Shown piece after piece: positions 42,495 to 51,619 of a DNA stretch of 64,000 bases. The translations under genes were made by a program, and so were the position numbers. This DNA is from Roseiarcus sp037446355 (GTDB lineage Bacteria; Pseudomonadota; Alphaproteobacteria; Rhizobiales; Beijerinckiaceae), in assembly GCA_037446355.1 (NCBI GenBank), contig JBBIIT010000003.1, forward strand, positions 46,170 to 110,169. The letters are read 5' to 3'. How positions within the stretch are numbered: position 1 is the first letter of the stretch; the number at the start of each line of letters is the position of its first letter. The notes under the pieces are model-generated. The model was not told the origin of the DNA. It made no database searches and saw nothing but the letters and a program-made list of their open reading frames with translations.

Positions 42495-43763
42495 ATGACG
42501 AAAGATGAAGTCGATGTCGCCGTTATCGGAGCGGGCGCGGCGGGGATCGCCGCCGCGCGATGGCTTCGAGATGCTGGCGTCGAGGCGTTGGTTCTCGAGG
42601 CGCGCGATCGCATTGGGGGACGCGCCTGGACCGACGCAGGTTCCGGCCTCGATTTGGGGTGTGGCTGGCTACATTCGGCGGACCGCAACCCCTGGACGCA
42701 AATCGCGGCGGAACAGGGCAAAATCATCGACAAGGCCCCGCCGCCTTGGATGCGCGCGACCGCGATGATCGGCCCGCACTCGGCCAAAATGGAGGGTTTT
42801 CGCGAAGCGCTGATGCAATTTCGCGAACGCGCGGATTTGGCTGGCGATCTTGGACCCGATGGCGCGGCGGCGGATTTTCTGCAAACGGACTGTCCGTGGA
42901 ACGCGCTGATCGATGCTGTCAGCACCTATTATAGCGGCGCCGAATTGCGCGAAGTGTCGGCGCTCGATCTCGCCCGCTACGACGACAACGGCGTCAACTG
43001 GCGCGTCGCCGAGGGATACGGCGCGGCGATCGCGGACCACGGCGCGAGATTGGAAATTCAACGCAATTGCGCGATCGCGCGCATCGATCATCATGGATCG
43101 CGCCTGCGGCTGGATACCGCGCGCGGCTCGATTAGCGCCAGGACTGTCATCGTCACGCTGCCAACCCGGCTTCTCGCGGAGCGCCCGGAATTGTTCGCAC
43201 CGCTATTGCCGGCAAAGGCCGAGGCGGCTTCGCAACTGCCGCTGGGGCTCGCGGACAAGTTCTTCCTGTCGCTCGCCGACGCGGAGGAGTTCGCGCCGGA
43301 AAGCCGCGCGTTCGGAAAAATCGACGCTGCGGCGACCGCGGCCTATCATTTTCGCCCCTTCGGACGTCCCATCATCGAAGCCTATTTCGGCGGCGAGACC
43401 GCTGCGGAACTGGAACGAGGCGGCCCCGAAGGCTTTTTCGAATTCGCTCGCGAAGAGCTGGCCGCGCTCTTCGGCGCCCGCTTCAAGCAACGCCTGGCGC
43501 CGTTGGCCTCGCACCGCTGGGGAACCGATACGTTCGCTGGCGGCTCCTATTCCTATGCGCGGCCGGGCATGGCGGATAGCCGTTCCGCGCTCGCCGCAGC
43601 GGTGGACGATCGCATTTTCTTCGCCGGCGAGGCTTGCTCCGTCGCGGACTATTCGACCGCGCACGGCGCCTACCGAACGGGAGTCGCCGCCGCGGAACAG
43701 GCCCTGGCGGCCTTGGCGCTAGCGACGCGCCCACGTTCCGTGCGTTCGAAAACGGACGGCTGA
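42495..43763 (+). CDS. FAD-dependent amine oxidase
   Basis: 422 residues from the ATG at 42495. The N-terminal dinucleotide fold shows GAGAAG at 12-17, an acidic residue ending the second strand (E35) and the RIGGRAW motif at 40-46. The C-terminus has FAGEACSVADYSTAHGAYRTGVAAAEQAL, the flavin-contacting end typical of the monoamine-oxidase / polyamine-oxidase family. It oxidises an amine or related substrate with FAD. No covalent-flavin cysteine signature is evident. It is followed 39 bases later by the AlkB-like gene. The substrate is unknown; carotenoid or protoporphyrinogen oxidase relatives share the fold but match less well in the C-terminal motif. Confidence 0.8.
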   Translation: MTKDEVDVAVIGAGAAGIAAARWLRDAGVEALVLEARDRIGGRAWTDAGSGLDLGCGWLHSADRNPWTQIAAEQGKIIDKAPPPWMRATAMIGPHSAKMEGFREALMQFRERADLAGDLGPDGAAADFLQTDCPWNALIDAVSTYYSGAELREVSALDLARYDDNGVNWRVAEGYGAAIADHGARLEIQRNCAIARIDHHGSRLRLDTARGSISARTVIVTLPTRLLAERPELFAPLLPAKAEAASQLPLGLADKFFLSLADAEEFAPESRAFGKIDAAATAAYHFRPFGRPIIEAYFGGETAAELERGGPEGFFEFAREELAALFGARFKQRLAPLASHRWGTDTFAGGSYSYARPGMADSRSALAAAVDDRIFFAGEACSVADYSTAHGAYRTGVAAAEQALAALALATRPRSVRSKTDG

Positions 43764-43802
43764 TCGCCTTCGGAGCGCCGGTCCTCTTGGGAGGAGACGA
43801 AT

Positions 43803-44423
43803 TTGGGTCGTGAGATCGCCGTCGCGCCGGGCGTCAGTCATTTTCCGGGCTTTCTCGACCGTGCGGCGCAGGAAATCGTGCTGGCGGAAGTCCGCGCGGT
43901 TATCGCGCAAGCTCCTCTCTTTACGCCGCGTATGCCGCGCAGCGGCAAGCCGCTCAGCGTGCGCATGACGAATTGCGGCCCGTTAGGCTGGGTTTCCGAC
44001 ATCGCCGGATATCGCTATCAGCCCGAGCATCCGCAGACGGGCCTGGCGTGGCCGCCTTTGCCCGGGATCCTGGCCGAAATCTGGGCCGAACTGGCGCCCA
44101 GCGCTCCGCCGGCCGAGGCCTGCCTCATCAACATGTACAGCCCAGGCTCACGGATGGGACTGCACCAGGACCGTGACGAACGCGAATTCTCCGCGCCCAT
44201 CGTCTCGTTGTCGCTCGGCGATGACGCCCTGTTTCGCGTCGGCGGGACGATGCGCGAGGCGCCGACGCGGTCGTTCAAGCTCAGCTCGGGCGACGCCGTG
44301 CGGCTGGGCGGTCCGGCGCGCCTCGCCTATCACGGCGTCGACCGCATTCTATCCGGCAGTTCGACGTTGTTATTTGAGGGCGGACGGATCAATCTGACGA
44401 TGCGCCGCGTGACGCCGGCATGA
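43803..44423 (+). CDS. alkB: AlkB-like alkylation-repair dioxygenase
   Basis: 206 residues. LINMYSPGSRMGLHQDRDE (109-127) provides iron ligands H121 and D123; H177 in LAYHGVDR is the third ligand; R195 and R201 in RINLTMRRV bind 2-oxoglutarate. This matches AlkB, which oxidatively removes methyl groups from 1-methyladenine and 3-methylcytosine in DNA and RNA. The start is a TTG at 43803, supported by a strong GGAGGAG ribosome site six bases upstream. It may be cotranscribed with the FAD oxidase. It is convergent with grpE, with 15 bases between the stops. Confidence 0.9.
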   Translation: MGREIAVAPGVSHFPGFLDRAAQEIVLAEVRAVIAQAPLFTPRMPRSGKPLSVRMTNCGPLGWVSDIAGYRYQPEHPQTGLAWPPLPGILAEIWAELAPSAPPAEACLINMYSPGSRMGLHQDRDEREFSAPIVSLSLGDDALFRVGGTMREAPTRSFKLSSGDAVRLGGPARLAYHGVDRILSGSSTLLFEGGRINLTMRRVTPA

Positions 44424-44438
44424 ACTCGCGCGAGGCGC

Positions 44439-45005
44439 CTATTCGGCCTTGGGAGCCGTTTTCGGGCGGCCTTTGGAAACGCCGACCATCGCCGGGCGAA
44501 GCACGCGCTCGCCGATTTTCCATCCGCTTTGCACAACCTGAGCGACCAAGCCCGCCTGCACGGCCTCGTCGGGAACCTCGAACATCGCCTGATGGAAATT
44601 CGGGTCGAATTTCTCCCCCTGCGGTTCCAGCTTCTTGACGCCATGACGCGCAAGAACCGACTGTAGCTCGCGCGCGGTCAACTCGACGCCCTCGATAAGG
44701 GTCTTGAGTTCTGCGTCTGCGGAATCTCGCGCCTCATCGGGCACGGTTTCGAGCGCGCGGGCCAGATTGTCGGCGACCGAAAGCAGATCGCGTGCGAACG
44801 AGGTGACCGCATAGGCGCGCGCGTCGGCGGCCTCGCGCTCGGAGCGGCGGCGCATGTTCTCGACGTCGGCTAAGCTACGGAGCAACTTATCCTTCAGGTC
44901 GGCGTTTTCCGCGCCGAGTTTCTCGATCACGGCGAAACCGTCGGCTTCGGTCGGAGGCGCGGTCGATCCGGCCTCGGGAGACTGCGCTTGCGGGGTGTCG
45001 TTCAT
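44439..45005 (-). CDS. grpE: GrpE, nucleotide exchange factor of DnaK
   Basis: 188 residues, usual size. An acidic N-terminal tail precedes a long helix containing DLKDKLLRSLADVENMRRRSERE, the family dimerisation helix. The beta domain follows with PQGEKFDPNFHQAMFEVPD and GWKIGERVLRPAMVGVSKG. It works in the cytosol with DnaK and DnaJ to swap ADP for ATP during protein folding. The ATG at 45005 is the obvious start. glnD ends 83 bases upstream in the same direction. Confidence 0.96.
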   Translation of the reverse strand: MNDTPQAQSPEAGSTAPPTEADGFAVIEKLGAENADLKDKLLRSLADVENMRRRSEREAADARAYAVTSFARDLLSVADNLARALETVPDEARDSADAELKTLIEGVELTARELQSVLARHGVKKLEPQGEKFDPNFHQAMFEVPDEAVQAGLVAQVVQSGWKIGERVLRPAMVGVSKGRPKTAPKAE

Positions 45006-45088
45006 ATCGCAAATTTTCCTGGGTTATTTCGCGCGTGATATCAGGGCTCGGACGCGAAAAATCAAGCGTTCGGACGCTGCCAGATCTC

Positions 45089-47869
45089 TTAGCGCGCCTC
45101 GAATATGGCGAGTAGATGCCTCTTGATGGCGGCTTGCCGGGTCGGGGTGACGATTTTCGCCCCTGTGAGATCCGTCACATAGAAGGAATCGACAGCCTTT
45201 TCGCCGAAAGTGACGATATGCGCCGAACCGATGTTGAGATTTAGTTTCGAGAGCGCGGACGTCAAATCATAGAGCAGACCCGGTCGATCCAGGCCGGAGA
45301 TTTCGAGCACTGTATATCTGTTTGACAATGTATTATCGAGCATGACTTCCGGCTGAATCGCGAAAGCATGAGCGCGCGCATCGCGCTGGCGCTTGGCGGA
45401 AATGATCTCGCTGACGCGAATTTCCCCTCGCAGGGCCTGTTCGATCGAAAGCGCCATGCGCGAAGCGCGGCGCAATTCGTCCTCTTCGCGGTCGAACGCG
45501 CGCGAGACGAAAATCGTGTCCAGGGCGAGACCGTCGGTGGTCGTGAAAATCTGCGCATCGACGATGTTCCCCCCTGCGCTCGCGCAAGCGCCGGCGATGA
45601 CCGAAAGCAGGCGCGGATGGTCCGGCGCCACAATCGTCAATTCGGTGACGCCGCGAAAGGCGTCGGTCGCCACTTCGGTCGCCAGAGAGCGGACGTCCTT
45701 GGCCATGGCGTACAGCAACTTGGCGTGGGCGATCTGGCGCGTCAGATCGACTTTCAGCCAATAGGCGGGATAATGACGCGCGGCGTAGGCGTCGAAGTCG
45801 GGATCGGACCATCCGGGGAGGCTCTGCCGCAAGGCGTCTTGCGCCGCGGTGACGCGCGACTTTCGATCGACCGCCGAATGTCCGCCGCTCAGCACCATTT
45901 CGGTTTCCCAAAACAGGTTGCGCAGCAACTGACCTTTCCAGCCGTTCCAGACGCCAGGGCCGACGGCGCGGATGTCGCACACCGTCAGCGCGAGCAACAT
46001 TCGCAGCCGTTCCAGCGTTTGCACCGTCGCGGCCAAGGCGTCGGCCGTCTTGGGATCGGAGAGGTCGCGCCCTTGCGCCGTGTTCGACATGGTCAGGTGC
46101 TGCTCGATCAACCACGCGACGCGGTCCGTGTCCGCGGGGGAAAGGCCGAGCCGCGGGCAAAGGCGACGCGCGACCTCGGCGCCGGCGATCGAATGATCCT
46201 CAGGTCGGCCTTTGGCGATGTCGTGCAGGAAGGCGGCGACATAAAGCGCGGTGCGATGCGCGATTCCCGGAAGCATCTCGCTGACCAGCGGATGATCCTC
46301 CTTCAGCCGCCCCGCTTCGATTTGACTGAGCACGCCGACGGTCCGAAGAAGATGCTCGTCGACTGTGTAGTGATGATACATCGAAAATTGCATCATCCCG
46401 ACCACGTGACCGAATTCGGGAATGAAGCGCCCGAGCACGCCCGCCTCGTTCATGCGGCGCAAAACGATTTCGGGCGATCTGCGCGACGTCAGAATTTCGA
46501 GAAACAGCGCATTGGCCTTGGGGTCGGCGCGAAGGCCGAAGTCGACGCGTTTGAGCGACTGCGTGACCAACCGCGCGGCGTCGGGATGGATGTCGAGATT
46601 TGAGCGATCGGCGACCCAGTACAGCCGCAGCAGGTTGACCGGATCCCGCTCGAATGCGTCGAGCTTCATAACGTTAACGCGGCCATTGTCGATACGGAAG
46701 TCGGCGGCGTCGGTCACCGCTTGCGGTCGCCTGCGCAACCGGTTCAAGAAGCGGTCGAGGGCCTGCGTCGGCTTGGCGTGACGCTCCTCCAGCGCCGCGC
46801 AGACGATCGCGGTGAGATCGCCGACGTCTTTGGCGATCAGGAAATAGTGCTTCATGAAGCGTTCAACGCCGTTTTGTCCCGCGCGTTCGGCGTAACCTAA
46901 CCTTTCGGCGATAGGCCGCTGAAGATCGAAGCTCAGGCGTTCCTCGGCGCGCCCGGTCAGAAAATGCAGGTGACAGCGAACCGACCAGAGAAACTCCTCG
47001 CAACGCTGAAACAATGCGAATTCGCGCGTCGAGAACAGCCCTGCTGCGATCAGGTCGCGCGGATCGTGAACTCGATAGGCGTATTTGGAGATCCAGAACA
47101 AAGTGTTGAGGTCGCGTAATCCGCCTTTGCCTTCTTTCACGTTGGGCTCGACGAGATAGCGCGATTCGCCAGTGCGCTTGATCCGCGCGTCGCGCTCCGC
47201 CAATTTCGCAGCGACGAATTCGGGCGCCGTCTTAGCCACGATTTCCTTGTCAAATCGGGCGAACATGCGTTCGAAAAGCGACTTGTCGCCGCTAAGGAAG
47301 CGCGCCTCCAACAGCGAAGTGCGGATCGTCATGTCGGCGCGCGCCTGTTTGAGGCATTCCTCCACGCTGCGCGAAGCATGGCCGACCTTCTGTTTCAGAT
47401 CCCAAAGCACATAGAGGATCGTCTCGACGACTTTCTTGTTCGTCGCCTCAGCGCCGTCGGGAAGCAGGAACAAGAGATCGATGTCGGAACCCGGAGCGAG
47501 CAGCCCGCGACCGTATCCGCCGACGGCGACGATCGCGATTTGGGGAGCCGTGGCTGCGGCGCCGCCGACGTGACGCTTGGCCATATCGTGGAGCGCGCGG
47601 ATCAAGTTGTCTTCCAGATCGCTGATCCGCTGCGCGCAGGCGCGCCCTTTGCCGCCGTCGACAAGCGCACGTCGTGCGTCGTCGCGACCGCCTTCCAGCG
47701 CGTCGCGGAAAATGTCGACCGCGGCGAGACGGAACGCGGAATCGTCGCGGGCGTTTGCTCGCCGCGCCGATTCCAGCCTATCCTCGAGCTGGGCGCGGTC
47801 GAACGACGCCCGCTGAGCGGGGGAGCGCGAACGAGAGCGGCGATCCGCGGCGGCTCCGCGCGTTTCCAT
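45089..47869 (-). CDS. glnD: Bifunctional uridylyltransferase/uridylyl-removing enzyme
   Basis: 926 residues, full length. Residues 117-132 hold the nucleotidyltransferase signature GGYGRGLLAPGSDIDL. A central HD domain carries FLHDIAKGRPEDHS. Two C-terminal ACT domains follow (ELTIVAPDHPRLLSVIAG... and LEISGLDRPGLLYDLTSALSKL). GlnD senses glutamine, adding UMP to or removing it from PII proteins, and so sets the activity of NtrB/NtrC and glutamine synthetase. It therefore ties directly to the sigma-54-controlled urea transporter genes 8 kb away. gshB lies nine bases upstream in the same direction. Confidence 0.96.
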   Translation of the reverse strand: METRGAAADRRSRSRSPAQRASFDRAQLEDRLESARRANARDDSAFRLAAVDIFRDALEGGRDDARRALVDGGKGRACAQRISDLEDNLIRALHDMAKRHVGGAAATAPQIAIVAVGGYGRGLLAPGSDIDLLFLLPDGAEATNKKVVETILYVLWDLKQKVGHASRSVEECLKQARADMTIRTSLLEARFLSGDKSLFERMFARFDKEIVAKTAPEFVAAKLAERDARIKRTGESRYLVEPNVKEGKGGLRDLNTLFWISKYAYRVHDPRDLIAAGLFSTREFALFQRCEEFLWSVRCHLHFLTGRAEERLSFDLQRPIAERLGYAERAGQNGVERFMKHYFLIAKDVGDLTAIVCAALEERHAKPTQALDRFLNRLRRRPQAVTDAADFRIDNGRVNVMKLDAFERDPVNLLRLYWVADRSNLDIHPDAARLVTQSLKRVDFGLRADPKANALFLEILTSRRSPEIVLRRMNEAGVLGRFIPEFGHVVGMMQFSMYHHYTVDEHLLRTVGVLSQIEAGRLKEDHPLVSEMLPGIAHRTALYVAAFLHDIAKGRPEDHSIAGAEVARRLCPRLGLSPADTDRVAWLIEQHLTMSNTAQGRDLSDPKTADALAATVQTLERLRMLLALTVCDIRAVGPGVWNGWKGQLLRNLFWETEMVLSGGHSAVDRKSRVTAAQDALRQSLPGWSDPDFDAYAARHYPAYWLKVDLTRQIAHAKLLYAMAKDVRSLATEVATDAFRGVTELTIVAPDHPRLLSVIAGACASAGGNIVDAQIFTTTDGLALDTIFVSRAFDREEDELRRASRMALSIEQALRGEIRVSEIISAKRQRDARAHAFAIQPEVMLDNTLSNRYTVLEISGLDRPGLLYDLTSALSKLNLNIGSAHIVTFGEKAVDSFYVTDLTGAKIVTPTRQAAIKRHLLAIFEAR

Positions 47870-47877
47870 GGCGGCCC

Positions 47878-48852
47878 CTATGCGATCGCGCTGCGCGCGG
47901 AGTTCGCCGACGCGCCGCGCTTAGTCTCGATCACGTCCCAGATCGAGGCGGCGAGGTCGGGTCCGCCGAGCCGCCGAATGGCGCGCAGTCCGGTCGGCGA
48001 AGTCACGTTGATTTCGGTAAGATGACCGTCGATCACGTCGATGCCGACGAAGATCAACCCGCGCCGCTTGAGTTCGGGGCCGATGCGCGCGCAAATCTCT
48101 CGCTCGCGCGGCGTCAAATCGGTCTCGTGCGCCGATCCGCCGCGCACCATATTGGAGCGGATGTCGTCGCCGACCGGCATTCGATTGACCGCGCCGAGCG
48201 GCTCGCCGTCGACCAGGATGATACGTTTGTCGCCGCGCGAAACAGCGGGCAGGAATTTCTGGATGACCCAGGCTTCGCGGAAAGTCACCGAGAACAAGTC
48301 GAAAAGCGAGCCGAAGTTGGCGTCTCTAGGTTCGACCTTGAAGACCGCGGCGCCGCCGTTGCCGTAGAGCGGCTTCATCACGACGGCGCCGTGGCGCGCG
48401 CGAAACGCCTCGATCTCGGCGCGGTCGCGCGAAATCAGGGTCGGCGGCATGAACTCGGGAAAGTCCATCACGAACAGCTTTTCCGGCGCGTCGCGCACAG
48501 AGCGCGGATCGTTGACGACGAGCACGCGAGGTTGCAGTCGCTCGAGCAGGTGCGTCGTCGTGACATAGGCAAGATCGAAAGGCGGATCTTGGCGCAGCAG
48601 GATCACGTCGACTTCGCCAAGATCGATGCGCGTCGATTCGCCGAGCGTCGCATGGCTCCCCTGCTCGTCTCGTACTTTCAACGGTTGGACGGAGGCCATC
48701 AGCGTTCCGCCGTCGAGCGACATGCGGTCCGGCGTGTAGTAAAGAAGCTCGTGTCCGCGCGCCTGCGCCTCGAGCAGGAGAGCGAACGTCGAATCGCCCG
48801 AGATGCGAATGCGTTCGATGGGGTCCATTTGCACGGCGACGGTCAAGGGCAT
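47878..48852 (-). CDS. gshB: Glutathione synthetase
   Basis: 324 residues from the ATG at 48852 (a GTG two codons earlier is possible but sits too close to the ribosome site). PFDLAYVTTTHLLERL, AVVMKPLYGNGGAAVF and the ATP-grasp metal site IFVGIDVIDGHLTEINVTSPTG are typical of bacterial GshB. It joins gamma-glutamylcysteine and glycine using ATP in the cytosol. It follows yraN by 16 bases, and glnD follows it closely, which suggests rsmI-yraN-gshB, possibly with glnD, are read as one message. Confidence 0.95.
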   Translation of the reverse strand: MPLTVAVQMDPIERIRISGDSTFALLLEAQARGHELLYYTPDRMSLDGGTLMASVQPLKVRDEQGSHATLGESTRIDLGEVDVILLRQDPPFDLAYVTTTHLLERLQPRVLVVNDPRSVRDAPEKLFVMDFPEFMPPTLISRDRAEIEAFRARHGAVVMKPLYGNGGAAVFKVEPRDANFGSLFDLFSVTFREAWVIQKFLPAVSRGDKRIILVDGEPLGAVNRMPVGDDIRSNMVRGGSAHETDLTPREREICARIGPELKRRGLIFVGIDVIDGHLTEINVTSPTGLRAIRRLGGPDLAASIWDVIETKRGASANSARSAIA

Positions 48853-48868
48853 TGGCACACTCGCTTCA

Positions 48869-49240
48869 TCAGTCGAACTTGAGCGTATACGCCGAGGGCA
48901 CGTGCCGGGGAAGCCGCCACCGCGATAGGTAGACGGCGTCGCCGCGCAAGGTCGCGGTCACCGCCCAAGGATTGCGCGTCAGCCAGACGCGCGCGGCGCG
49001 GCCGATGCGTCGGCGCTTGGTCGCATGAATGGAGGTCTCGGCGTCGGCGATATTCTTGCGCGCTTTCACCTCGACGAAAACGACGGAATCGCCGCGCAAG
49101 GCGACAATGTCGATTTCGCCGCCTTTGACGGTGAACCCGCGCGCCAGGATGCGATATCCCTTTCCCATGAGCCAAAGCGCGGCCAGAGTCTCCGCGCGCA
49201 ACCCGAAGCGGCGCGCGCGCCGGCGCGCCGCGACCGTCAA
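48869..49240 (-). CDS. yraN: YraN family (UPF0102) nuclease-fold protein
   Basis: 123 residues. GGEIDIVALRGDSVVFVEVKAR (41-62) is the PD-(D/E)XK-like core of the UPF0102 family, followed by a basic helix KRRRIGRAARVWL. The start is a TTG at 49240 that overlaps the rsmI stop as TTGA, the only start that gives a family-sized protein. YraN is often encoded with rsmI and lpoA, as here; a role in DNA uptake or repair is suggested for relatives but not proven. Confidence 0.88.
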   Translation of the reverse strand: MTVAARRRARRFGLRAETLAALWLMGKGYRILARGFTVKGGEIDIVALRGDSVVFVEVKARKNIADAETSIHATKRRRIGRAARVWLTRNPWAVTATLRGDAVYLSRWRLPRHVPSAYTLKFD

Positions 49241-50166
49241 CGCCGCTCGCCCGCGATGCGGAGCGCGCGGGAGTAGATTTCCCGGCGCGGCCGGCCGGTG
49301 CTGGCCGCCACCGCAGTCGCCGCGTCCTTGATCGATAGCCCGTCGAGCGCAGCGAGAATTTCGCGATCGAGAGCCTCGCCCTCGACCGCGGGTTGTTCGA
49401 GCGGCGGGCCGACGAGGATGACGATTTCGCCTTTGGGGGGCTCCGCGGCGTAGTACGCCGCGAGTTCGCCGAGCGCGCCGCGCCGGGTCTCCTCGAAAAG
49501 CTTGGTGAGTTCGCGGGCGACGGCGGCGGGGCGCGGCCCGAGTTCGGCGGCAAGGTCTTGCAGACACGCCGCAAGGCGACTCGGCGCCTCGTAAAACACC
49601 AGCGTCGCGGGAATGCGGGCGAGGGCGTTCGCGCGTTCCCGGCGCGCCGCGCTCTTTTGCGGCAAGAATCCCTCGAAAAAGAAACGATCGGTCGGCAGGC
49701 CGGCGCAGGAAAGGGCCGCCAACGCCGCCGAAGGCCCTGGAATCGGGCGCACCAAATGGCCGGCCTCGATCGCGGCGGCCACGAGTCTGTAGCCCGGATC
49801 GGAAATCAACGGCGTGCCCGCATCGGAAATTAAAGCCAGCGCCTGTCCCTCGGCCAATCGAGACAGGATCCCCGGTCGAGCTTCGGCGGCGTTGTGCTCG
49901 TGGTAAGCGGAAAGCGGTGTTTCGATTTCGTAATGCGCAAGCAAACGTCGCGAAATGCGCGTGTCCTCGGCGAGAACAAGATCGGCGGCGGCGAGGGCGT
50001 TCAGCGCGCGCAAGGTGATGTCGCCGAGATTGCCGATCGGCGTGGCGACGATGTGAAGGCCGGGCTCGATCGCGCGCGCCGCGACGCGCCCGCCTGGCGT
50101 CGTGAAGGCGCGGTTGCGGTTCGCCCTGAGGTTTCGGGCGGCAGGCGCCGAACCGCGCATGGTCAT
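49237..50166 (-). CDS. rsmI: 16S rRNA (cytidine-1402 2'-O) methyltransferase
   Basis: 309 residues from the ATG at 50166, which has a GGGAG ribosome site upstream; an open frame reaches further but only through a TTG. HIVATPIGNLGDITLRAL, LVLAEDTRISRRLL, LISDAGTPLISDPGYRLV and IPGPSAALAALSCAGLPTD are the classic RsmI (YraL) signatures of the tetrapyrrole-methylase fold. It methylates C1402 of 16S rRNA using S-adenosylmethionine. Its stop overlaps the yraN start, so they are translationally coupled. An LpoA-like gene diverges from it. Confidence 0.96.
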   Translation of the reverse strand: MTMRGSAPAARNLRANRNRAFTTPGGRVAARAIEPGLHIVATPIGNLGDITLRALNALAAADLVLAEDTRISRRLLAHYEIETPLSAYHEHNAAEARPGILSRLAEGQALALISDAGTPLISDPGYRLVAAAIEAGHLVRPIPGPSAALAALSCAGLPTDRFFFEGFLPQKSAARRERANALARIPATLVFYEAPSRLAACLQDLAAELGPRPAAVARELTKLFEETRRGALGELAAYYAAEPPKGEIVILVGPPLEQPAVEGEALDREILAALDGLSIKDAATAVAASTGRPRREIYSRALRIAGERR

Positions 50167-50307
50167 GAAGTCGACGTCTCCCTTGTCGAAAAGTCGGGTC
50201 CGGCTTCGCAAGTAGCCCTATTTTCCTTATCATTCGAGGGCGAAAATGCCACAATTCGTATCGAGAGTGCGCGAGGGCGGAAGAAGATCGCGTAGGATCG
50301 GGGAGTT

Positions 50308-50335
50308 TTGCGCGACCTTGGGCGGTAAACTATAG
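50308..50335 (+). promoter_or_regulatory. Possible promoter of LpoA-like gene
   Basis: TTGCGC at 50308-50313 and CTATAG at 50330-50335 are 16 bases apart within the divergent rsmI / LpoA-like gap (50167-50373). An AT-rich ACTATAG context and a GGAGGAG ribosome site downstream favour this strand. The match is moderate. Confidence 0.35.
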
Positions 50336-50373
50336 CCAAGCGAGGATTCTGCCCCCTCTCGGAGGAGAAGTTT

Positions 50374-51597
50374 ATGGGCGCCGCAGTCGGTTTGGGTTTA
50401 CGGGTGTCCGCACGGGCGGGCTCGGCGCGGGCGCTCGCCGCAGTTAGTTTGGCGCTGGCGCTTTCGGCTTGCAATTCGACCGAGGTCGGTCTCTCCAACG
50501 ACGTCGGCGGGTCCGCTCCCGTGCCGCAAGTTCAGTCGCAGCCTCTAAGCGGAGGCGCCACGGTCGGCGAAACTCTGGGCAAGGGGCCGGTGCGCGTCGG
50601 CGCCATTCTGCCGCTGACGCAGAACGGCGCGCCGAGCGTCATCGGGCAATCCTTGCGCAACGCCGCGCAACTGGCGATCGACGAATCCGGCGCCAACGAT
50701 ATCACCCTGATGGTCGTCGACGATCAATCGACGCCGGAGGCCGCGGCGCAGGCCGCGCAGTCGGAAATCGGCGCCGGCGCCGAATTGATCATCGGGCCGC
50801 TGTTCGCCGCGGACGTACGCGAGGTCGGGCGCGTCGCCAAATCCGCCAATCGACCGGTGATCGCGTTTTCGACAGACTCCGGCGCGGCCTCGCGCGGCGT
50901 CTATCTGCTGTCCTTCCTGATCGAATCCTATGTCGATCGGATCGTCGAATACGCCGCGACGAAGGGGAAGAAATCCTTCGCGATCCTCGCGCCGCAGAAC
51001 GAATACGCCAATGTCGCGGTGGCCGAATTCCAGGCGGATGCCGCCAAAATCAATGCGCGCGTCGTGACCGTCGCGCGCTACGCGCCCGGTCAGCCCGCCA
51101 GCGCCGTGCAGGAACTCGCCGCCGTCGCGAGCCAAGTCGACGCCGTGTTCATCCCCGAACAAGCCGATGCGATGGCGGGCGTCAGTTCGGCGCTCGTTCT
51201 GGCGGGAATCAAGGCGCAGGTTCTGGGCACCGGGGTCTGGAACGACAGCCGCGTGATGAAGCTCCAGGGGTTGCAGGGCGCCTGGTTCTCCGCCCCGGAA
51301 AACGCCGGCTTCAACGCCTTCGCGCAACGCTACAAGGCGCGGTTCAATTCGGACCCGACCCGCCTCGCGACGCTCGCTTATGACGCGGTGTCCCTGGTCG
51401 CGGCGCTGGCGCGCACGCAGGGCCCTGCAAGGTTTTCCGAATCAGTTCTGACCAACGCTTCCGGGTTCAATGGCGCTGACGGCGTGTTCCGGTTCCGCGT
51501 CGAAGGTCCGAACCAACGCGGTCTGGCGGTGATGCAAATCAACAATGGCGGTGCGACGGTGTTGAGCCCGGCGCCGCACAGCTTCGCGGGCGGCTGA
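50374..51597 (+). CDS. Penicillin-binding protein activator, LpoA-like lipoprotein
   Basis: 407 residues. An N-terminal signal ends in the lipobox LSAC, with C33 as the likely lipidated cysteine. A type-1 periplasmic-binding domain follows (VRVGAILPLTQNGAPSVIGQSLRNAAQLAIDE ... GPLFAADVREVGRVAK ... FAILAPQNEYANVA), as in the C-terminal half of LpoA and of alphaproteobacterial penicillin-binding protein activators. It would stimulate peptidoglycan synthesis from the outer membrane. The ATG at 50374 is backed by GGAGGAG. Placement beside rsmI and yraN, as in the E. coli yraL-lpoA-yraN order, supports the call even though it is divergently transcribed here. A plain amino-acid-binding protein is a less likely alternative. 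Confidence 0.85.
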   Translation: MGAAVGLGLRVSARAGSARALAAVSLALALSACNSTEVGLSNDVGGSAPVPQVQSQPLSGGATVGETLGKGPVRVGAILPLTQNGAPSVIGQSLRNAAQLAIDESGANDITLMVVDDQSTPEAAAQAAQSEIGAGAELIIGPLFAADVREVGRVAKSANRPVIAFSTDSGAASRGVYLLSFLIESYVDRIVEYAATKGKKSFAILAPQNEYANVAVAEFQADAAKINARVVTVARYAPGQPASAVQELAAVASQVDAVFIPEQADAMAGVSSALVLAGIKAQVLGTGVWNDSRVMKLQGLQGAWFSAPENAGFNAFAQRYKARFNSDPTRLATLAYDAVSLVAALARTQGPARFSESVLTNASGFNGADGVFRFRVEGPNQRGLAVMQINNGGATVLSPAPHSFAGG

Positions 51598-51619
51598 TCG
51601 CCGCCCGCCGCGTAGCGGC

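Noticed and set aside
45368..46603. 411-codon open frame on the plus strand within glnD
   Set aside because: It is antisense to a clear full-length glnD and shows no domain or ribosome site.
51606..51619. Terminator between the LpoA-like gene and the dehydrogenase gene
   Set aside because: GCCGC-GTA-GCGGC is a five-base stem without a T tract; it could arise by chance in GC-rich DNA.
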